From the NCBI RefSeq assembly GCF_010365105.1, contig NZ_JAAFGZ010000007.1, positions 124,001 to 188,000 on the forward strand: a stretch of DNA of 64,000 nt, read 5' to 3'. Source of the stretch: Polaromonas sp. Lineage in GTDB: Bacteria > Pseudomonadota > Gammaproteobacteria > Burkholderiales > Burkholderiaceae_C. Both the position numbers and the translations under genes were made by a program. How positions within the stretch are numbered: the first letter of the stretch is position 1; every line of letters begins with the position of its first letter. Below are positions 46,831 through 56,844 of the stretch, in pieces. Below the pieces are notes generated by a model. It was not told the origin of the DNA. It saw only the letters and a program-made list of their open reading frames with translations, and made no database searches.

Positions 46831-47793
46831 TCAGGCGCTGGCGTTGAGCTGCTTTTCCAGCTGATCCAGCACCTGGTAGCAGGCAAACACCTTGGCGACA
46901 CTGGCATTCGGCTCGCGGCCTTCTTTGATCGCCGAGAAGAACTCGCGGTCCTGCAGTTCGATGCCGTTCATGCTGACGGCAACCTGGCTGACGTCGATTT
47001 TTTCTTCCTTGCCGGTGAACAGGTCGTCGTAGCGCGCCAGGTACGTCGCCGTGTCGCCGATGTAGCGGAAGTAGGTGCCCAGCGGGCCGTCGTTGTTGAA
47101 GCTGAGGCTCAGCGTGCAGATGGCGCCGCTGGCCGCCTTGAGCTGGATCGACATGTCCATCGCAATGCCCAGCACCGGATGAATCGGCCCCTGCACGGCA
47201 TTCGCCTGCACGATCGGGCTGTTGGCCTGGTAGGCAAACAGGTCCACGGTGTGCGCGGCATGGTGCCACAGCAAATGGTCAGTCCAGCTGCGCGCCTGGC
47301 CCAGCGCGTTGGTGTTGGTGCGGCGGAAAAAGTAGGTCTGCACATCCATCTGCAGCACGTTGAACTTGCCCGCCGTGATTTGCTGGTTCACGTACTGATG
47401 GCTGGGGTTGAAGCGGCGGGTGTGGCCGCACATGGCGACCAGGCCGGTTTCCTTTTGCAGGGCCACCACTTCTTCAGCGCCCTTCAAGTTGTCAGCCAGC
47501 GGAATCTCGACCTGCACATGCTTGCCGGCCCGCAGGCAAGCCAGCGTCTGCCCGGCATGCATTTGCGTCGGGGTGCAAAGGATGACAGCATCGACTTCTG
47601 GCAAGGCCAGCGCGTCGGCCAGGTCCGTCGAGACATGCTGGATGCCGTATTGATCAGCGACTTGCTGCGTCTTGCCAAGATCGCGGCTGATCAGCGAAAC
47701 GACTTCGACGCCGTCAATGTTCTTGATGCCGTCCAGGTGCTTGATGCCGAAAGCGCCAGCGCCCGCCAGCGCAACTTTGATGGTTTTGCTCAT
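46831..47793 (-). CDS. pmdC: 4-carboxy-2-hydroxymuconate-6-semialdehyde dehydrogenase
   Basis: Oxidises the ring-cleavage product of protocatechuate (hemiacetal form) with NAD(P) to 2-pyrone-4,6-dicarboxylate. The protein has 320 residues of the Gfo/Idh/MocA fold. The Rossmann start is KVALAGAGAFGIKHLDGI, with the EIPLADN segment replacing the usual EKP, and the C-terminal half has WHHAAHTVDLFAYQ. It is the last gene of the pmdUKEFDABC order, 90 bp after pmdB. The gap contains a hairpin (47835-47870) with arms GGACC...CCAATGG and CCATTG..GGTCC and no T-run, which could stabilise the upstream message. Confidence 0.93.
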   Translation of the reverse strand: MSKTIKVALAGAGAFGIKHLDGIKNIDGVEVVSLISRDLGKTQQVADQYGIQHVSTDLADALALPEVDAVILCTPTQMHAGQTLACLRAGKHVQVEIPLADNLKGAEEVVALQKETGLVAMCGHTRRFNPSHQYVNQQITAGKFNVLQMDVQTYFFRRTNTNALGQARSWTDHLLWHHAAHTVDLFAYQANSPIVQANAVQGPIHPVLGIAMDMSIQLKAASGAICTLSLSFNNDGPLGTYFRYIGDTATYLARYDDLFTGKEEKIDVSQVAVSMNGIELQDREFFSAIKEGREPNASVAKVFACYQVLDQLEKQLNASA

Positions 47794-47834
47794 TATTTGT
47801 TCACTCCGTTCAAATTACGAATCTGATTCGGTGA

Positions 47835-47870
47835 GGACCGAGCCAATGGCACTGCGTGTCCATTGGGTCC
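47835..47870. promoter_or_regulatory. Hairpin between pmdB and pmdC
   Basis: GGACC-GAG-CCAATGG and TCCATTGGGTCC are complementary apart from a small bulge. No T-run follows on the minus strand, so it looks more like a transcript-stabilising or processing hairpin than a terminator. Confidence 0.4.
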
Positions 47871-47883
47871 GTCCCGCACGATC

Positions 47884-48801
<918 letters not shown>

Positions 48802-49245
48802 TCAGGCGCTCGCTTTCTTGTGTGACTGGCCTTGCGGCTGGTGCTGGGCCTGTGCGTTGCCGTCTTCGCCGACCACGCGGTTGCCTTCGGCGGAACGACC
48901 GCCCGCAATCATCATGTCGCGGTATTCCTCTTCGGTCATGCCGGTCATGGAACCCGCCATCTGCTGGAAGCTCAGGCCGTCAGTCGCACCGATCTTGGCG
49001 AGGAAATAGATGTTTCCGCCCAGCGCAATGCAGCGGTTCAGGTCTCTGGCCAGCACGGCCAGTTTCTGGTCTTCTGTCATGGCCCACTCGTCCAGATACG
49101 CCCGCTCGTCAGCCTTGAAACGCTCGCGATTGGCGGCTTTCATCAGCGACATGCAAAACTGGTTCAGGTGGTAGCCCTTGCGGCTTTGCTCGGCATCAAA
49201 AATAGTGGTGCCGGGAACGTCGAGGTAGTTTTTTTGCAGCGACAT
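48802..49245 (-). CDS. pmdA: Protocatechuate 4,5-dioxygenase alpha subunit
   Basis: Small helical subunit that caps the active site of the beta subunit. The protein has 147 residues. Features are DVPGTTIFDAEQSRKGYHLNQFCMSLM, FKADERAYLDEWAMTEDQKLAVLARD and NIYFLAKIGATDG. The C-terminal tail is Gln/His-rich (AQAQHQPQGQSHKK). The stop codon is immediately followed by the pmdB start, and only 2 bp separate pmdA from pmdD, so the genes are translated from one message. Confidence 0.96.
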   Translation of the reverse strand: MSLQKNYLDVPGTTIFDAEQSRKGYHLNQFCMSLMKAANRERFKADERAYLDEWAMTEDQKLAVLARDLNRCIALGGNIYFLAKIGATDGLSFQQMAGSMTGMTEEEYRDMMIAGGRSAEGNRVVGEDGNAQAQHQPQGQSHKKASA

Positions 49246-49247
49246 GA

Positions 49248-50186
49248 TCAGCCTTTCATTTCTTCGGGCCAGTAAAGGCGCATAGGGTTGTCGACCAGCA
49301 GCTTGTGCTGCAGTTTGGGCGTGGTGGCGATGTGCGGGATGAAATCAACCAGCAAGCCGTCGTCGGGCATGTGGTCTTTCAGGTTCGGGTGCGGCCAGTC
49401 GGTGCCCCACAGCACGCGGTCCGGAAACTCTTCGACGACGCGCCTGACGAACGGAATCACATCGGTATAAGCGTTCTGCTCGCCGTTCAACGCTTTCGGG
49501 CCGGTGAGCGACAGGCGCTCGGGGCAGCTGACCTTGCTCCAGACGTTCGGGTGTTCGCGCATGAACCTGACGAACAATTCAAACTCCGGGCCATCGACCG
49601 GCTGGCTGACATCGGGCCGGCCCATGTGATCGACCACCACATCAGTCGGCAGCGTGGTGAAGAAGTCCCACAGCTCGGGCAAGTCCACCGCCTCAAAATA
49701 AATCACCACATGCCAGCCCAGCGGCTTGATGCGATTGGCAATTTCAATCAGTTCTTCCTTGGGCGTGAAATCGACCAGCCGCTTGACGAAATTGAAGCGC
49801 ACGCCGCGCACACCAGCCGCATGCATGGCCTGCAGTTCTTCATCAGTCACGCTGCGCTTGACGGTGGCCACGCCACGCGCCTTGCCGCCCGAACTGACCA
49901 ACGCATCGACCATGGCGCGGTTATCGGCACCGTGGCAAGTGGCCTGAACGACCACATTGCGGGCAAAACCGAGGTGGTCGCGCAGCGCATACAACTCGGC
50001 CTTGCTTGCATCGCAAGGCGTGTACTTGCGCTCGGGCGCGTAAGGAAATTCAGCGCCAGGGCCGAACACATGGCAGTGCGCATCGACCGCGCCGGCTGGC
50101 AATTTGAATACAGGTTTTGACGGCCCGGCATACCAGTCGAGCCAGCCGGAGGTCTTGGTGAAATCACCCGTGGTAGGTTTTGTCAT
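49248..50186 (-). CDS. pmdD: 2-pyrone-4,6-dicarboxylate hydrolase
   Basis: Metal-dependent or metal-independent amidohydrolase-fold lactonase (LigI type) that opens 2-pyrone-4,6-dicarboxylate to 4-oxalomesaconate. The protein has 312 residues from the ATG at 50186. Features are the first-strand motif VDAHCHVFGPGAEFPYAPER, then NVVVQATCHGADN, VRGVRFNFVKRL and DHMGRPD. The terminal Asp lies in LWGTDWPHPN. Frames extend upstream but only over pmdF on the same strand out of register. The preceding gene pmdF ends 10 bp before the start. Confidence 0.95.
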   Translation of the reverse strand: MTKPTTGDFTKTSGWLDWYAGPSKPVFKLPAGAVDAHCHVFGPGAEFPYAPERKYTPCDASKAELYALRDHLGFARNVVVQATCHGADNRAMVDALVSSGGKARGVATVKRSVTDEELQAMHAAGVRGVRFNFVKRLVDFTPKEELIEIANRIKPLGWHVVIYFEAVDLPELWDFFTTLPTDVVVDHMGRPDVSQPVDGPEFELFVRFMREHPNVWSKVSCPERLSLTGPKALNGEQNAYTDVIPFVRRVVEEFPDRVLWGTDWPHPNLKDHMPDDGLLVDFIPHIATTPKLQHKLLVDNPMRLYWPEEMKG

Positions 50187-50196
50187 GACGGTGCTT

Positions 50197-50886
50197 TCAG
50201 TCGATGTACTTGAGGCCGGCTTTTTCCAGCGGCTCTCGCATCTTGTACATGTCCAGCCCCAACACGCCGGCCTCAAACTTGGCGCGCTTTTCGCCTTCAA
50301 AGCTTTCGCGGGCTTCGGCGGCATCAGCCACTTGCTGGGCGATGGCGGCGGGCACGACCACGATGCCATCGGTGTCGGCAATCACCACGTCACCGGGATT
50401 GACCAGCGCACCGGCGCAGATCACCGGAATATTCACCGACCCCAGCGTCGCCTTGATCGTGCCCTTGGCGTGGATGGCGCGGCTGAACACCGGGAAGCCC
50501 ATCTTTTCCAGCTCGTCAATGTCGCGCACACCGGCGTCGATGATCAATCCTTTGGCACCGCGTGCCTGGAATGAGGTCGCCAGCAGATCGCCAAAAAACC
50601 CGTCGAAGTTGTCGGTGGTGCAGCCGGCCACGGCCACGTCGCCGGGCTGCAATTGCTCGGCGGCGACGTGCATCATCCAGTTGTCGCCGGGCTGCAGCAA
50701 GATGGTGACGGCCGTGCCGCAGATCTTCGCGCCCTTGTAAATGGGCCGCATATAGGGCTTCATCAGGCCGACACGGCCCATCGCCTCGTGGATGGTGGCG
50801 ACGCCGAATTTAGAGAGTTTTTCGACCGCAGCATTGTCGGCGCGAACGATGTTGCGTTTGACAACGCCCAGTTGGTTGAGGGTCAT
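50197..50886 (-). CDS. pmdF: 4-carboxy-4-hydroxy-2-oxoadipate aldolase
   Basis: Class II, divalent-metal aldolase (RraA/HMG aldolase family) that splits the last pathway intermediate into pyruvate and oxaloacetate. The protein has 229 residues. Features are [22 protein letters not shown], then [15 protein letters not shown], the metal-site region [19 protein letters not shown] (catalytic Arg-Asp) and [19 protein letters not shown]. It lies 3 bp downstream of pmdE and 10 bp upstream of pmdD. Confidence 0.95.
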   Translation of the reverse strand: MTLNQLGVVKRNIVRADNAAVEKLSKFGVATIHEAMGRVGLMKPYMRPIYKGAKICGTAVTILLQPGDNWMMHVAAEQLQPGDVAVAGCTTDNFDGFFGDLLATSFQARGAKGLIIDAGVRDIDELEKMGFPVFSRAIHAKGTIKATLGSVNIPVICAGALVNPGDVVIADTDGIVVVPAAIAQQVADAAEARESFEGEKRAKFEAGVLGLDMYKMREPLEKAGLKYID

Positions 50887-50889
50887 GGT

Positions 50890-51918
50890 TTATTGGCCTT
50901 TCAGTTTGAGCGCAGCATCCAGGCGCGGGAACACGCGCCGGGCATTGCCTTCGTAAATCTGGAAACGGTCGTCGTCACTGAGGATTTTTGACGCTTCGAT
51001 GTAGCGCTTGGTGTCGTCGTAATAATTGCCGGTTTGCGGGTCAATGCCGCGCACCGCACCAATCATCTCCGAGCCAAACAACACGTTCTTGACCGGGATC
51101 ACGGTGTTGAGCAAATCAATGCCCGGCTGGTGATAAACGCAGGTGTCAAAGAAAATGTTGTTCAGCAAATGCTCTTCGAGCAACGGCTTTTTCAGCTCCT
51201 GCGCCAGTCCCCGGAAACGTCCCCAGTGGTAAGGCACTGCACCGCCGCCGTGCGGAATCAGGAACTTGAGTGTCGGAAACTCCTTGAACAGCTCGCTGGT
51301 CAGGCACTGCATGAAAGCGGTGGTGTCGGCGTTCAGGTAATGCGCGCCGGTGGTGTGAAAGCAGGCGTTGCAGCTGGTGGACACGTGGACCATGGCCGGA
51401 ATGTCGTACTCGACCATCTTTTCATAGATCGGGTACCAGTATTTGTCGCTCAAGGGCGGGCTGGTCCAGTGGCCGCCGGATGGATCGGGGTTCAGGTTGA
51501 TGCCGACATTGCCGTATTCCTTGACGCACTTTTCAAACTCGGGAATGCACGACTGGATGTCCACACCCGGCGACTGCGGCAGCATGGCGGCAGGAATGAA
51601 ATGGTCGGGAAACAGCTGGCTCACGCGGTAGCACAGCTCGTTGCAGATGGCGGCCCAGGTGCTGGAGGTGTTGAAGTCGCCAATGTGGTGCGCCATGAAG
51701 CTGGCGCGCGGGCTGAAGATGGTGAGGTCCGAGCCGCGTTCCTTCATCAGGCGCAACTGGTTGCTCTCGATGGACTCGCGCAGTTCGTCGTCGCTGATTT
51801 TCAAGTCGGACACCTTGGGCCCGTTGGCCGGGTCATTGAGGTTGGCAATTTGCTGGTTGCGCCAGTTTTCCAGCGCTTTCGGGGCGGTGGTGTAGTGGCC
51901 GTGGCAATCGATGATCAT
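50890..51918 (-). CDS. pmdE: 4-oxalomesaconate hydratase
   Basis: Amidohydrolase-like Zn enzyme (LigJ type) that hydrates oxalomesaconate to 4-carboxy-4-hydroxy-2-oxoadipate. The protein has 342 residues. Metal ligands are likely in MIIDCHGHYTTAPKAL (H-x-H at 6-8), MVHVSTSC and IPHGGGAVPYHWGRF; the LFGSEMIGAV segment near the end carries the conserved Glu. The gene lies between the transporter pmdK (33 bp upstream) and pmdF. Confidence 0.95.
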   Translation of the reverse strand: MIIDCHGHYTTAPKALENWRNQQIANLNDPANGPKVSDLKISDDELRESIESNQLRLMKERGSDLTIFSPRASFMAHHIGDFNTSSTWAAICNELCYRVSQLFPDHFIPAAMLPQSPGVDIQSCIPEFEKCVKEYGNVGINLNPDPSGGHWTSPPLSDKYWYPIYEKMVEYDIPAMVHVSTSCNACFHTTGAHYLNADTTAFMQCLTSELFKEFPTLKFLIPHGGGAVPYHWGRFRGLAQELKKPLLEEHLLNNIFFDTCVYHQPGIDLLNTVIPVKNVLFGSEMIGAVRGIDPQTGNYYDDTKRYIEASKILSDDDRFQIYEGNARRVFPRLDAALKLKGQ

Positions 51919-51951
51919 GAGGTCTCCTTATGGTGTCAATGAGGGGCAGAT

Positions 51952-53334
51952 TCAGTGGGCCAGCGCTGCGCATTTGGCGTCAGCACGGGCCGAGGGAACT
52001 TCCGGATGCACACGCTGCTTGACCAGCAATGCAATCGCAGCAATCACACCGGGAACGGCAATCACCATGAAGATGGTGGCAAAGTCCAGGTGGCGACGCG
52101 CCAGTTCAGCGACCAGGAAAGAGCCGGCAATGCCGCCAAACCGGCCAATGCCCAGCATCCAGGCGACGCCAGTGGCGCGGCCTTGCGTCGGGTAGTAACC
52201 GGCGGCCAGCGCGGGCATGGACGACTGGGCCGTGTTCATGATGGTGCCCGCCACAAACACGACCAGCACCAGCATGCCCACATTGCCAGCCACCTGGCCA
52301 ATCGCAAAAATCGATACGGCGGTCAGCGCATAGCCCACGGCGATGATCTTGTTGCCATTGAAACGATCCATCAACCAGCCAAAGAAAATCGCGCCCACAC
52401 CGCCCAGCGGGAACAGCGCGGCGATCAGGGTCGCATCCTTGGGAGCAATGCCGGCTTCCCTGAACAAAATCGGCATCCAGTTGATCAGCGCATAGAAAAT
52501 CACCAGCCCCATGAAGTAAGCCAGCCACAGCATCAGCGAGCCCACCCGGTAGGCTGGCGACAACACCACGCCCAAACCGCTCTGGCCTTCAACCGACGCC
52601 TTGGTTTCGGTCATGAAGAAGGACTGGGCCTGCTGGGCCGTGGCAGAAATACGCATCAACACCGCACGAATGCGCTCGACCGGCTGGCCTTTGGCGACCA
52701 TGTAGCGCACGGATTCGGGCAACAACAGCACCATCACCACGACCAGCAGCAGCGGCGTCACGCCCCCCAGCACCAGCACACTGCGCCAGCCAAACTGCGG
52801 AATCATCCACGATGCCAGAAAGCCGCCAAAGGCCGCGCCCAGCGGAAAGCCGGAAAACATGGCATTGGTCAGCATCGCGCGGCGCTGGTTCGGGCAGTAT
52901 TCGCTCATCAGCGTGACGGCGTTGGGCATGGCCGCACCCAGGCCGATGCCAGTCAGAAACCGCAGCACGGTCAGTTGCGTCAGGTCGCCGGCAAAGGCCG
53001 AGCCCAGGCAGGCGATGCCAAACACCAGCACCGAGCCGACCAGCACCCGCTTGCGGCCCAGCCGGTCAGCCAGTGGTCCGGCCGACAGCGCGCCGGCCGC
53101 CAAGCCAAACAGCGCAGCACTCAATACAGGGGCCAGCGCCGGCTTGGACACGCCCCACTCATTGACCAGCGAAGGCGCAATGAAGCCGATGGCGGCGGTG
53201 TCAAACCCGTCCAGCAGCACGATGACAAAGCACAGGCCGAAAATCAGCCACTGGTAGCCGGAAAACTTGTTTTCGTTGAGAAAAGTCTGCACATCGACAC
53301 GGCGGTCGGCGGTGGGGGAAGCGATGGGTTTCAT
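51952..53334 (-). CDS. pmdK: MFS aromatic acid transporter (AAHS family), protocatechuate uptake candidate
   Basis: Proton symporter with 12 helices, 460 residues. AAHS marks are VVLLDGFDTAAIGFIAPSL in helix 1 (with the D-G-F-D-T motif), then GPLADRLGRKRVLVGS between helices 2 and 3, RFLTGIGLGAAMPN and the second-half copy GWLMDRFNGNKIIAVG. Relatives are PcaK and the PmdK/LigK-type transporter that import protocatechuate and 4-hydroxybenzoate. It is 12 bp downstream of pmdU. Confidence 0.92.
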   Translation of the reverse strand: MKPIASPTADRRVDVQTFLNENKFSGYQWLIFGLCFVIVLLDGFDTAAIGFIAPSLVNEWGVSKPALAPVLSAALFGLAAGALSAGPLADRLGRKRVLVGSVLVFGIACLGSAFAGDLTQLTVLRFLTGIGLGAAMPNAVTLMSEYCPNQRRAMLTNAMFSGFPLGAAFGGFLASWMIPQFGWRSVLVLGGVTPLLLVVVMVLLLPESVRYMVAKGQPVERIRAVLMRISATAQQAQSFFMTETKASVEGQSGLGVVLSPAYRVGSLMLWLAYFMGLVIFYALINWMPILFREAGIAPKDATLIAALFPLGGVGAIFFGWLMDRFNGNKIIAVGYALTAVSIFAIGQVAGNVGMLVLVVFVAGTIMNTAQSSMPALAAGYYPTQGRATGVAWMLGIGRFGGIAGSFLVAELARRHLDFATIFMVIAVPGVIAAIALLVKQRVHPEVPSARADAKCAALAH

Positions 53335-53346
53335 GGCAGGTGACTT

Positions 53347-54486
53347 TCAGATCGTGGCGGGACGCGTCCACACCGAACGCGGAACCATGACGTCGCCGCG
53401 CATCAGCAGGCGCGCCGTGCGCAGCAAGGCCGCGCGGGTGACGTTTTGCGGATTGGCCGGGTCGATGCCCAGTTCCACACTGAATTCGCCAGTCGGATGT
53501 TCCACAGAAATCGTCTTGGGGTTGCCGGACGGCATGACGGCAATGCCTTGCGTGACCGAACCCTCAAGCACGCAAGCCGTGCCCACAGTCACGGCGGCCA
53601 GCACGCCAATGGCGTCGTGGCAGACATGCGGAATGAAACTGCGCGTGCTCAGGCTGCCCCCGTCCCGTGGCGCGGCGATCAGCGTCATCTTCGGATAGGT
53701 TTTTTTCGTCACGTCGCCCAGCCCCATGACCTGGCCGGTTTTCAGGCGCAAGGCTTCGAGGCGGATTTTCAGGTCGGTGTCGGCGTTCAGTTGGGCGGCG
53801 GTTTCGTAGCCGGTGCGGCCCATGTCGGCGGCGCGCATCAGCACCAGCGGCATGCCGTTGTCGATGCAGGTCACGTCGATTTCAAAAGGCGCGAAGCCCT
53901 CGCCTTCCACCTTGACGCGGTCCAGCACCTGGCCGGTGGGCAGCAGGCCAGAGCAGACGGAACCCGCTGTATCCAGAAAATTGACGGTGATGGGCGCAGA
54001 CGTGCCGGGCGCGCCGTCGATGCGCGCGCTGCCTTCGTAGTGCACTTCGCCGCCGGGCGTCTGCACCGTCACGTCGCACTGCATGTCGGTGTTCAGGGTC
54101 AGCACGCGGTAGGTGCTGGTGCCCTCTGGCCCGGTGCCTTGCGGCTGCACCATGCCGGTTTCCAGTGCGAATGGCACGACGGCGGCGAGCATGTTGCCGC
54201 AGTTGGGCGAGGTATCGACCGTGTCCTTGTCGGGCTGCAACTGCGCAAACAAAAAGTCGAGGTCGACGCCGGGCGTGGTGCTTTTGCGCACGATGCCCAC
54301 CTTGCTGGTCAGCGGATGCGCGCCGCCCAGGCCGTCGATCTGGCGCTTGTCAGGCGAGCCCATGACGGCCAGCAGCACCTTGTCGCGGGTGGGAATGTCG
54401 GCGGGCAGGTCGACCGCGTTGAAAAACGGCCCTTTGGAAGTGCCTCCGCGCATGAACAGGCAGGGAATTGCCGTCTGGGATGTCAT
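53347..54486 (-). CDS. pmdU: 4-oxalomesaconate tautomerase (PrpF family)
   Basis: Isomerises the keto/enol or double-bond form of 4-oxalomesaconate so that the hydratase can use it (GalD/LigU type). The protein has 379 residues with two diaminopimelate-epimerase-like halves. Features are CLFMRGGTSKGPFFNAVDLP at the start, SKVGIVRKS, NCGNMLAAVVPFA (active-site Cys/Asn-type motif) and GTACVLEGSVTQGIAVMPSG. It is the first gene of the pmd unit and is divergent from the LysR gene. An AGGAGACA ribosome site precedes the ATG. Confidence 0.93.
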   Translation of the reverse strand: MTSQTAIPCLFMRGGTSKGPFFNAVDLPADIPTRDKVLLAVMGSPDKRQIDGLGGAHPLTSKVGIVRKSTTPGVDLDFLFAQLQPDKDTVDTSPNCGNMLAAVVPFALETGMVQPQGTGPEGTSTYRVLTLNTDMQCDVTVQTPGGEVHYEGSARIDGAPGTSAPITVNFLDTAGSVCSGLLPTGQVLDRVKVEGEGFAPFEIDVTCIDNGMPLVLMRAADMGRTGYETAAQLNADTDLKIRLEALRLKTGQVMGLGDVTKKTYPKMTLIAAPRDGGSLSTRSFIPHVCHDAIGVLAAVTVGTACVLEGSVTQGIAVMPSGNPKTISVEHPTGEFSVELGIDPANPQNVTRAALLRTARLLMRGDVMVPRSVWTRPATI

Positions 54487-54568
54487 GGGTCTTGTCTCCT
54501 CGGAATGCTGATGGAAGGCAATTGTCCGGACTTGGCCAGCGTTGCGACAGGCCGGACGCTCACTAACA

Positions 54569-54603
54569 GCTATAGCAAGCCAGCATATCAGGTGATCGGA
54601 TAT
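54569..54603. promoter_or_regulatory. Candidate LysR-type operator of the pmd operon
   Basis: The perfect inverted repeat ATATC-N9-GATAT (54585-54603) has the T-N11-A form of LysR sites, with the palindrome GCTATAGC (54569-54576) beside it. It lies 18 bp before the regulator start and about 100 bp before pmdU, a usual place for a site that serves both autoregulation and activation. Confidence 0.5.
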
Positions 54604-54620
54604 GGCAATAAACTCATGCC

Positions 54621-55532
54621 GTGGACCTTAAACAGCTTGAATATTTTGTACGCGTCGCCGAACTTGGCAGTTTTACCCGCGCCTCCATTGCGCTGGATGT
54701 GGCGCAGCCAGCGCTCAGCCGGCAAGTGCGGCTGCTGGAGGTCGAGTTGCACCAGAGCCTGCTGGTGCGCAACGGGCGCGGCGCGACACCGACCGAAGCC
54801 GGCAAGCTGCTGCTCTCGCATGGGCGCGGCATCCTGCACCAAGTCGAGCGCGCGCGCGAAGAACTCGGCCGGGTGCGCGGCTCGCTGGCCGGCCGCGTCG
54901 CCATCGGCCTGCCGCCCACGCTGGCACGCGTACTGACCGTGCCGCTGACGCGTGCCTTTCGCCGGGAACTGCCGGATGCCCGGTTGTCCATCAGCGAAGG
55001 CCTGTCGGCGGTGATGCAGGAATGGCTGCTCAACGGCCGGCTCGACATTGCGGTGCTCTACAACGCGCAGCCAGCAGACGGCATTGAACTGGCGCATCTG
55101 CTCGACGAAGACCTGATGCTGGTGCAGGCGCGGCCACCCGGCTTGCTGGAAGACCCGCCCCCGCCGCCGATGGCGCTCCAAAAGGTGGCCAGGCTGCCGC
55201 TGGTGATACCCAGCCGGCCCAATGCGATTCGCATGCACGTCGAAGCGGAAATGGCGGGTATTGGCTGCCGGCCCGTGATTGCGCTGGAGATCGACGGCGT
55301 CTCCGCCATCCTGGACCTGGTGGCCGATGGCGCTGGCTGCGCCCTGCTGCCGCGCAATGCAGTGGCCAGTTCCGTCCGGCCGTCAGCCTTTACCATGCGG
55401 TCCATTTGCCAGCCACTGCTGCGAACCCGACTGTCGCTGGTCACCAGTTCCGTGCGACCCGCCACGCTGACCCAGCAGGCTACCCTGGCCCTTATACAAA
55501 CCCTGGCCCGACAGCAACTCAGCACTTCCTGA
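54621..55532 (+). CDS. LysR-family regulator of the protocatechuate genes
   Basis: The protein has 303 residues from a GTG start at 54621; no in-frame ATG lies between the operator and this codon. The helix-turn-helix is MDLKQLEYFVRVAELGSFTR with ALDVAQPALSRQVRLLEVEL. The effector domain includes RVAIGLPPTLARVLTVPL and GAGCALLPRNAV. Its divergent position beside pmdU makes it the likely PmdR/LigR-type activator that responds to a pathway intermediate. Confidence 0.92.
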   Translation: MDLKQLEYFVRVAELGSFTRASIALDVAQPALSRQVRLLEVELHQSLLVRNGRGATPTEAGKLLLSHGRGILHQVERAREELGRVRGSLAGRVAIGLPPTLARVLTVPLTRAFRRELPDARLSISEGLSAVMQEWLLNGRLDIAVLYNAQPADGIELAHLLDEDLMLVQARPPGLLEDPPPPPMALQKVARLPLVIPSRPNAIRMHVEAEMAGIGCRPVIALEIDGVSAILDLVADGAGCALLPRNAVASSVRPSAFTMRSICQPLLRTRLSLVTSSVRPATLTQQATLALIQTLARQQLSTS

Positions 55533-55533
55533 A

Positions 55534-56541
55534 ATGGAAATTACTATGAAAACAATAGCTACTCATGCTCATGGAATAAGCGCAACAGCCATTATCTGTT
55601 CAGCTTTAGGGTTGATTCAGCCGGTTCAGGCCCAGCCGGCCGTCTATCCCTCGAAACCCATCCGCCTGGTGGTTCCGTTCACCCCCGGCGGCAGCACGGA
55701 CATTCTGGCGCGCGCCATCGGACAGGAACTGACCCGTGCCTGGGGCCAGAGCGTGGTGGTGGACAACGTTCCGGGTGCCGGCGGCGCCATCGGCGCCGAC
55801 AAGGTGGCCAAGGCGCCAGCCGATGGCTACACCCTGCTGATGGGCCACATCGGCACACTGGCGGTCAACCCCAGCCTGTACCCGAAGCTGCCCTACAACC
55901 CGGTAAAGGATTTCGCCCCGGTGGCCTGGGTTGCGCGGGTGCCCAATGTACTGGTGGTCAACCCAGCCGTGCCGGTCAAGACCCTGAAGGATCTGGTCGC
56001 GCTGGCCAAGGCCAGGCCGGGCCAGTTGAACTATGGCTCGGGCGGCAACGGCAGCGCGGCCAACCTGGCGACCGAATACTTCAAGCTCCAGACCGGCACC
56101 TCGCTGCTGCACATTCCCTACCGCGGCACCGCACCCGCCGTGACCGACCTGATGGGCGGGCAGATCCAGTTGCTGTTCACGGGCGCGCCAGCCGTCATTG
56201 GTCAGCTCAAGAACGGCCAGTTGCGTGCCCTGGCGGTGTCCAGCCCGCAGCGGCTCGACGCTCTGCCCGATGTGCCGACGGTGGCTGAAAGCGGCTACCC
56301 GGGTTTTGAGGCCGACCAGTGGTACGGCGTGGTGGCTCCGTCAGGCACGCCTGACGCCATCATTCGCCGGCTCAATGAGCAGATCAACCTGGCGCTCAAG
56401 TCCGCCGAACTCAAGAACCGGCTGGCCGCCGAAGGCGCAGTGGCCACCCCCGGCACGCCAGAAGCCTTCGGCAAGCTGATCGTGACCGAGATCGCACGCT
56501 GGAAACCGGTCATCAGCTCCGGCCGCGTCAAGGCGGATTGA
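55534..56541 (+). CDS. Bug/TctC-family periplasmic binding protein
   Basis: Tripartite tricarboxylate transporter-type solute receptor. The protein has 335 residues. The mature fold begins YPSKPIRLVVPFTPGGSTDILARAI. It continues with VVVDNVPGAGGAIGADKVAKAPADGYTLL, FAPVAWVARVPNVLVVNP and the end GTPEAFGKLIVTEIARWKPVI. No TctA/TctB membrane genes lie nearby, as is common for the many Bug orphans of this order. Its start and signal peptide (MKTIATHAHGISATAII) are encoded by a repeat copy (55540-55601). The ATG at 55546 could be used instead of 55534. It follows the LysR gene by 1 bp and may be cotranscribed. Confidence 0.92.
   Translation: MEITMKTIATHAHGISATAIICSALGLIQPVQAQPAVYPSKPIRLVVPFTPGGSTDILARAIGQELTRAWGQSVVVDNVPGAGGAIGADKVAKAPADGYTLLMGHIGTLAVNPSLYPKLPYNPVKDFAPVAWVARVPNVLVVNPAVPVKTLKDLVALAKARPGQLNYGSGGNGSAANLATEYFKLQTGTSLLHIPYRGTAPAVTDLMGGQIQLLFTGAPAVIGQLKNGQLRALAVSSPQRLDALPDVPTVAESGYPGFEADQWYGVVAPSGTPDAIIRRLNEQINLALKSAELKNRLAAEGAVATPGTPEAFGKLIVTEIARWKPVISSGRVKAD
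55540..55601 (+). repeat. Dispersed repeat element at the start of the Bug gene
   Basis: ACTATGAAAACAATAGCTACT head, then GCGCAACAGCCATTAT tail. It matches the family order seen at 1886 and 9533. The ATG inside it lies in frame with the protein and the following bases encode the signal peptide. Confidence 0.6.
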
Positions 56542-56844
56542 GAACGCAAGCTGCCCTCAAAGCGATAGTGCGATTTCAAGTACAGCCATTCCCTGGAAAC
56601 GCCGGGGGTTTTCAAAGATGCATCGGGTGAAAGCGCTCGGGACTACTGGGCGGCCGCGTGCTGAGGATCATTTCCGGCGACTTGCTGGCCGGCCTGTCGT
56701 GATGAAACATAAAACACCTGCATTTTTACCGGCCAACTGATTTCAAGCATCAAACTGGCCTCTTGCGCACGTTCCGCCTCCTCATTCAGCTATGAATTTG
56801 ATAGTAAACAGTCTCTGCGGCGCTGGGCGGAATGCGGCGGTTTG
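56542..56844. other. 303-bp gap with a degenerate repeat
   Basis: Converging 3' ends of the Bug gene and the dehydrogenase gene. CTATGAATTTGATAG at 56790-56804 is the head of the dispersed repeat with a degenerate remainder. No gene or clear terminator is seen. Confidence 0.5.
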
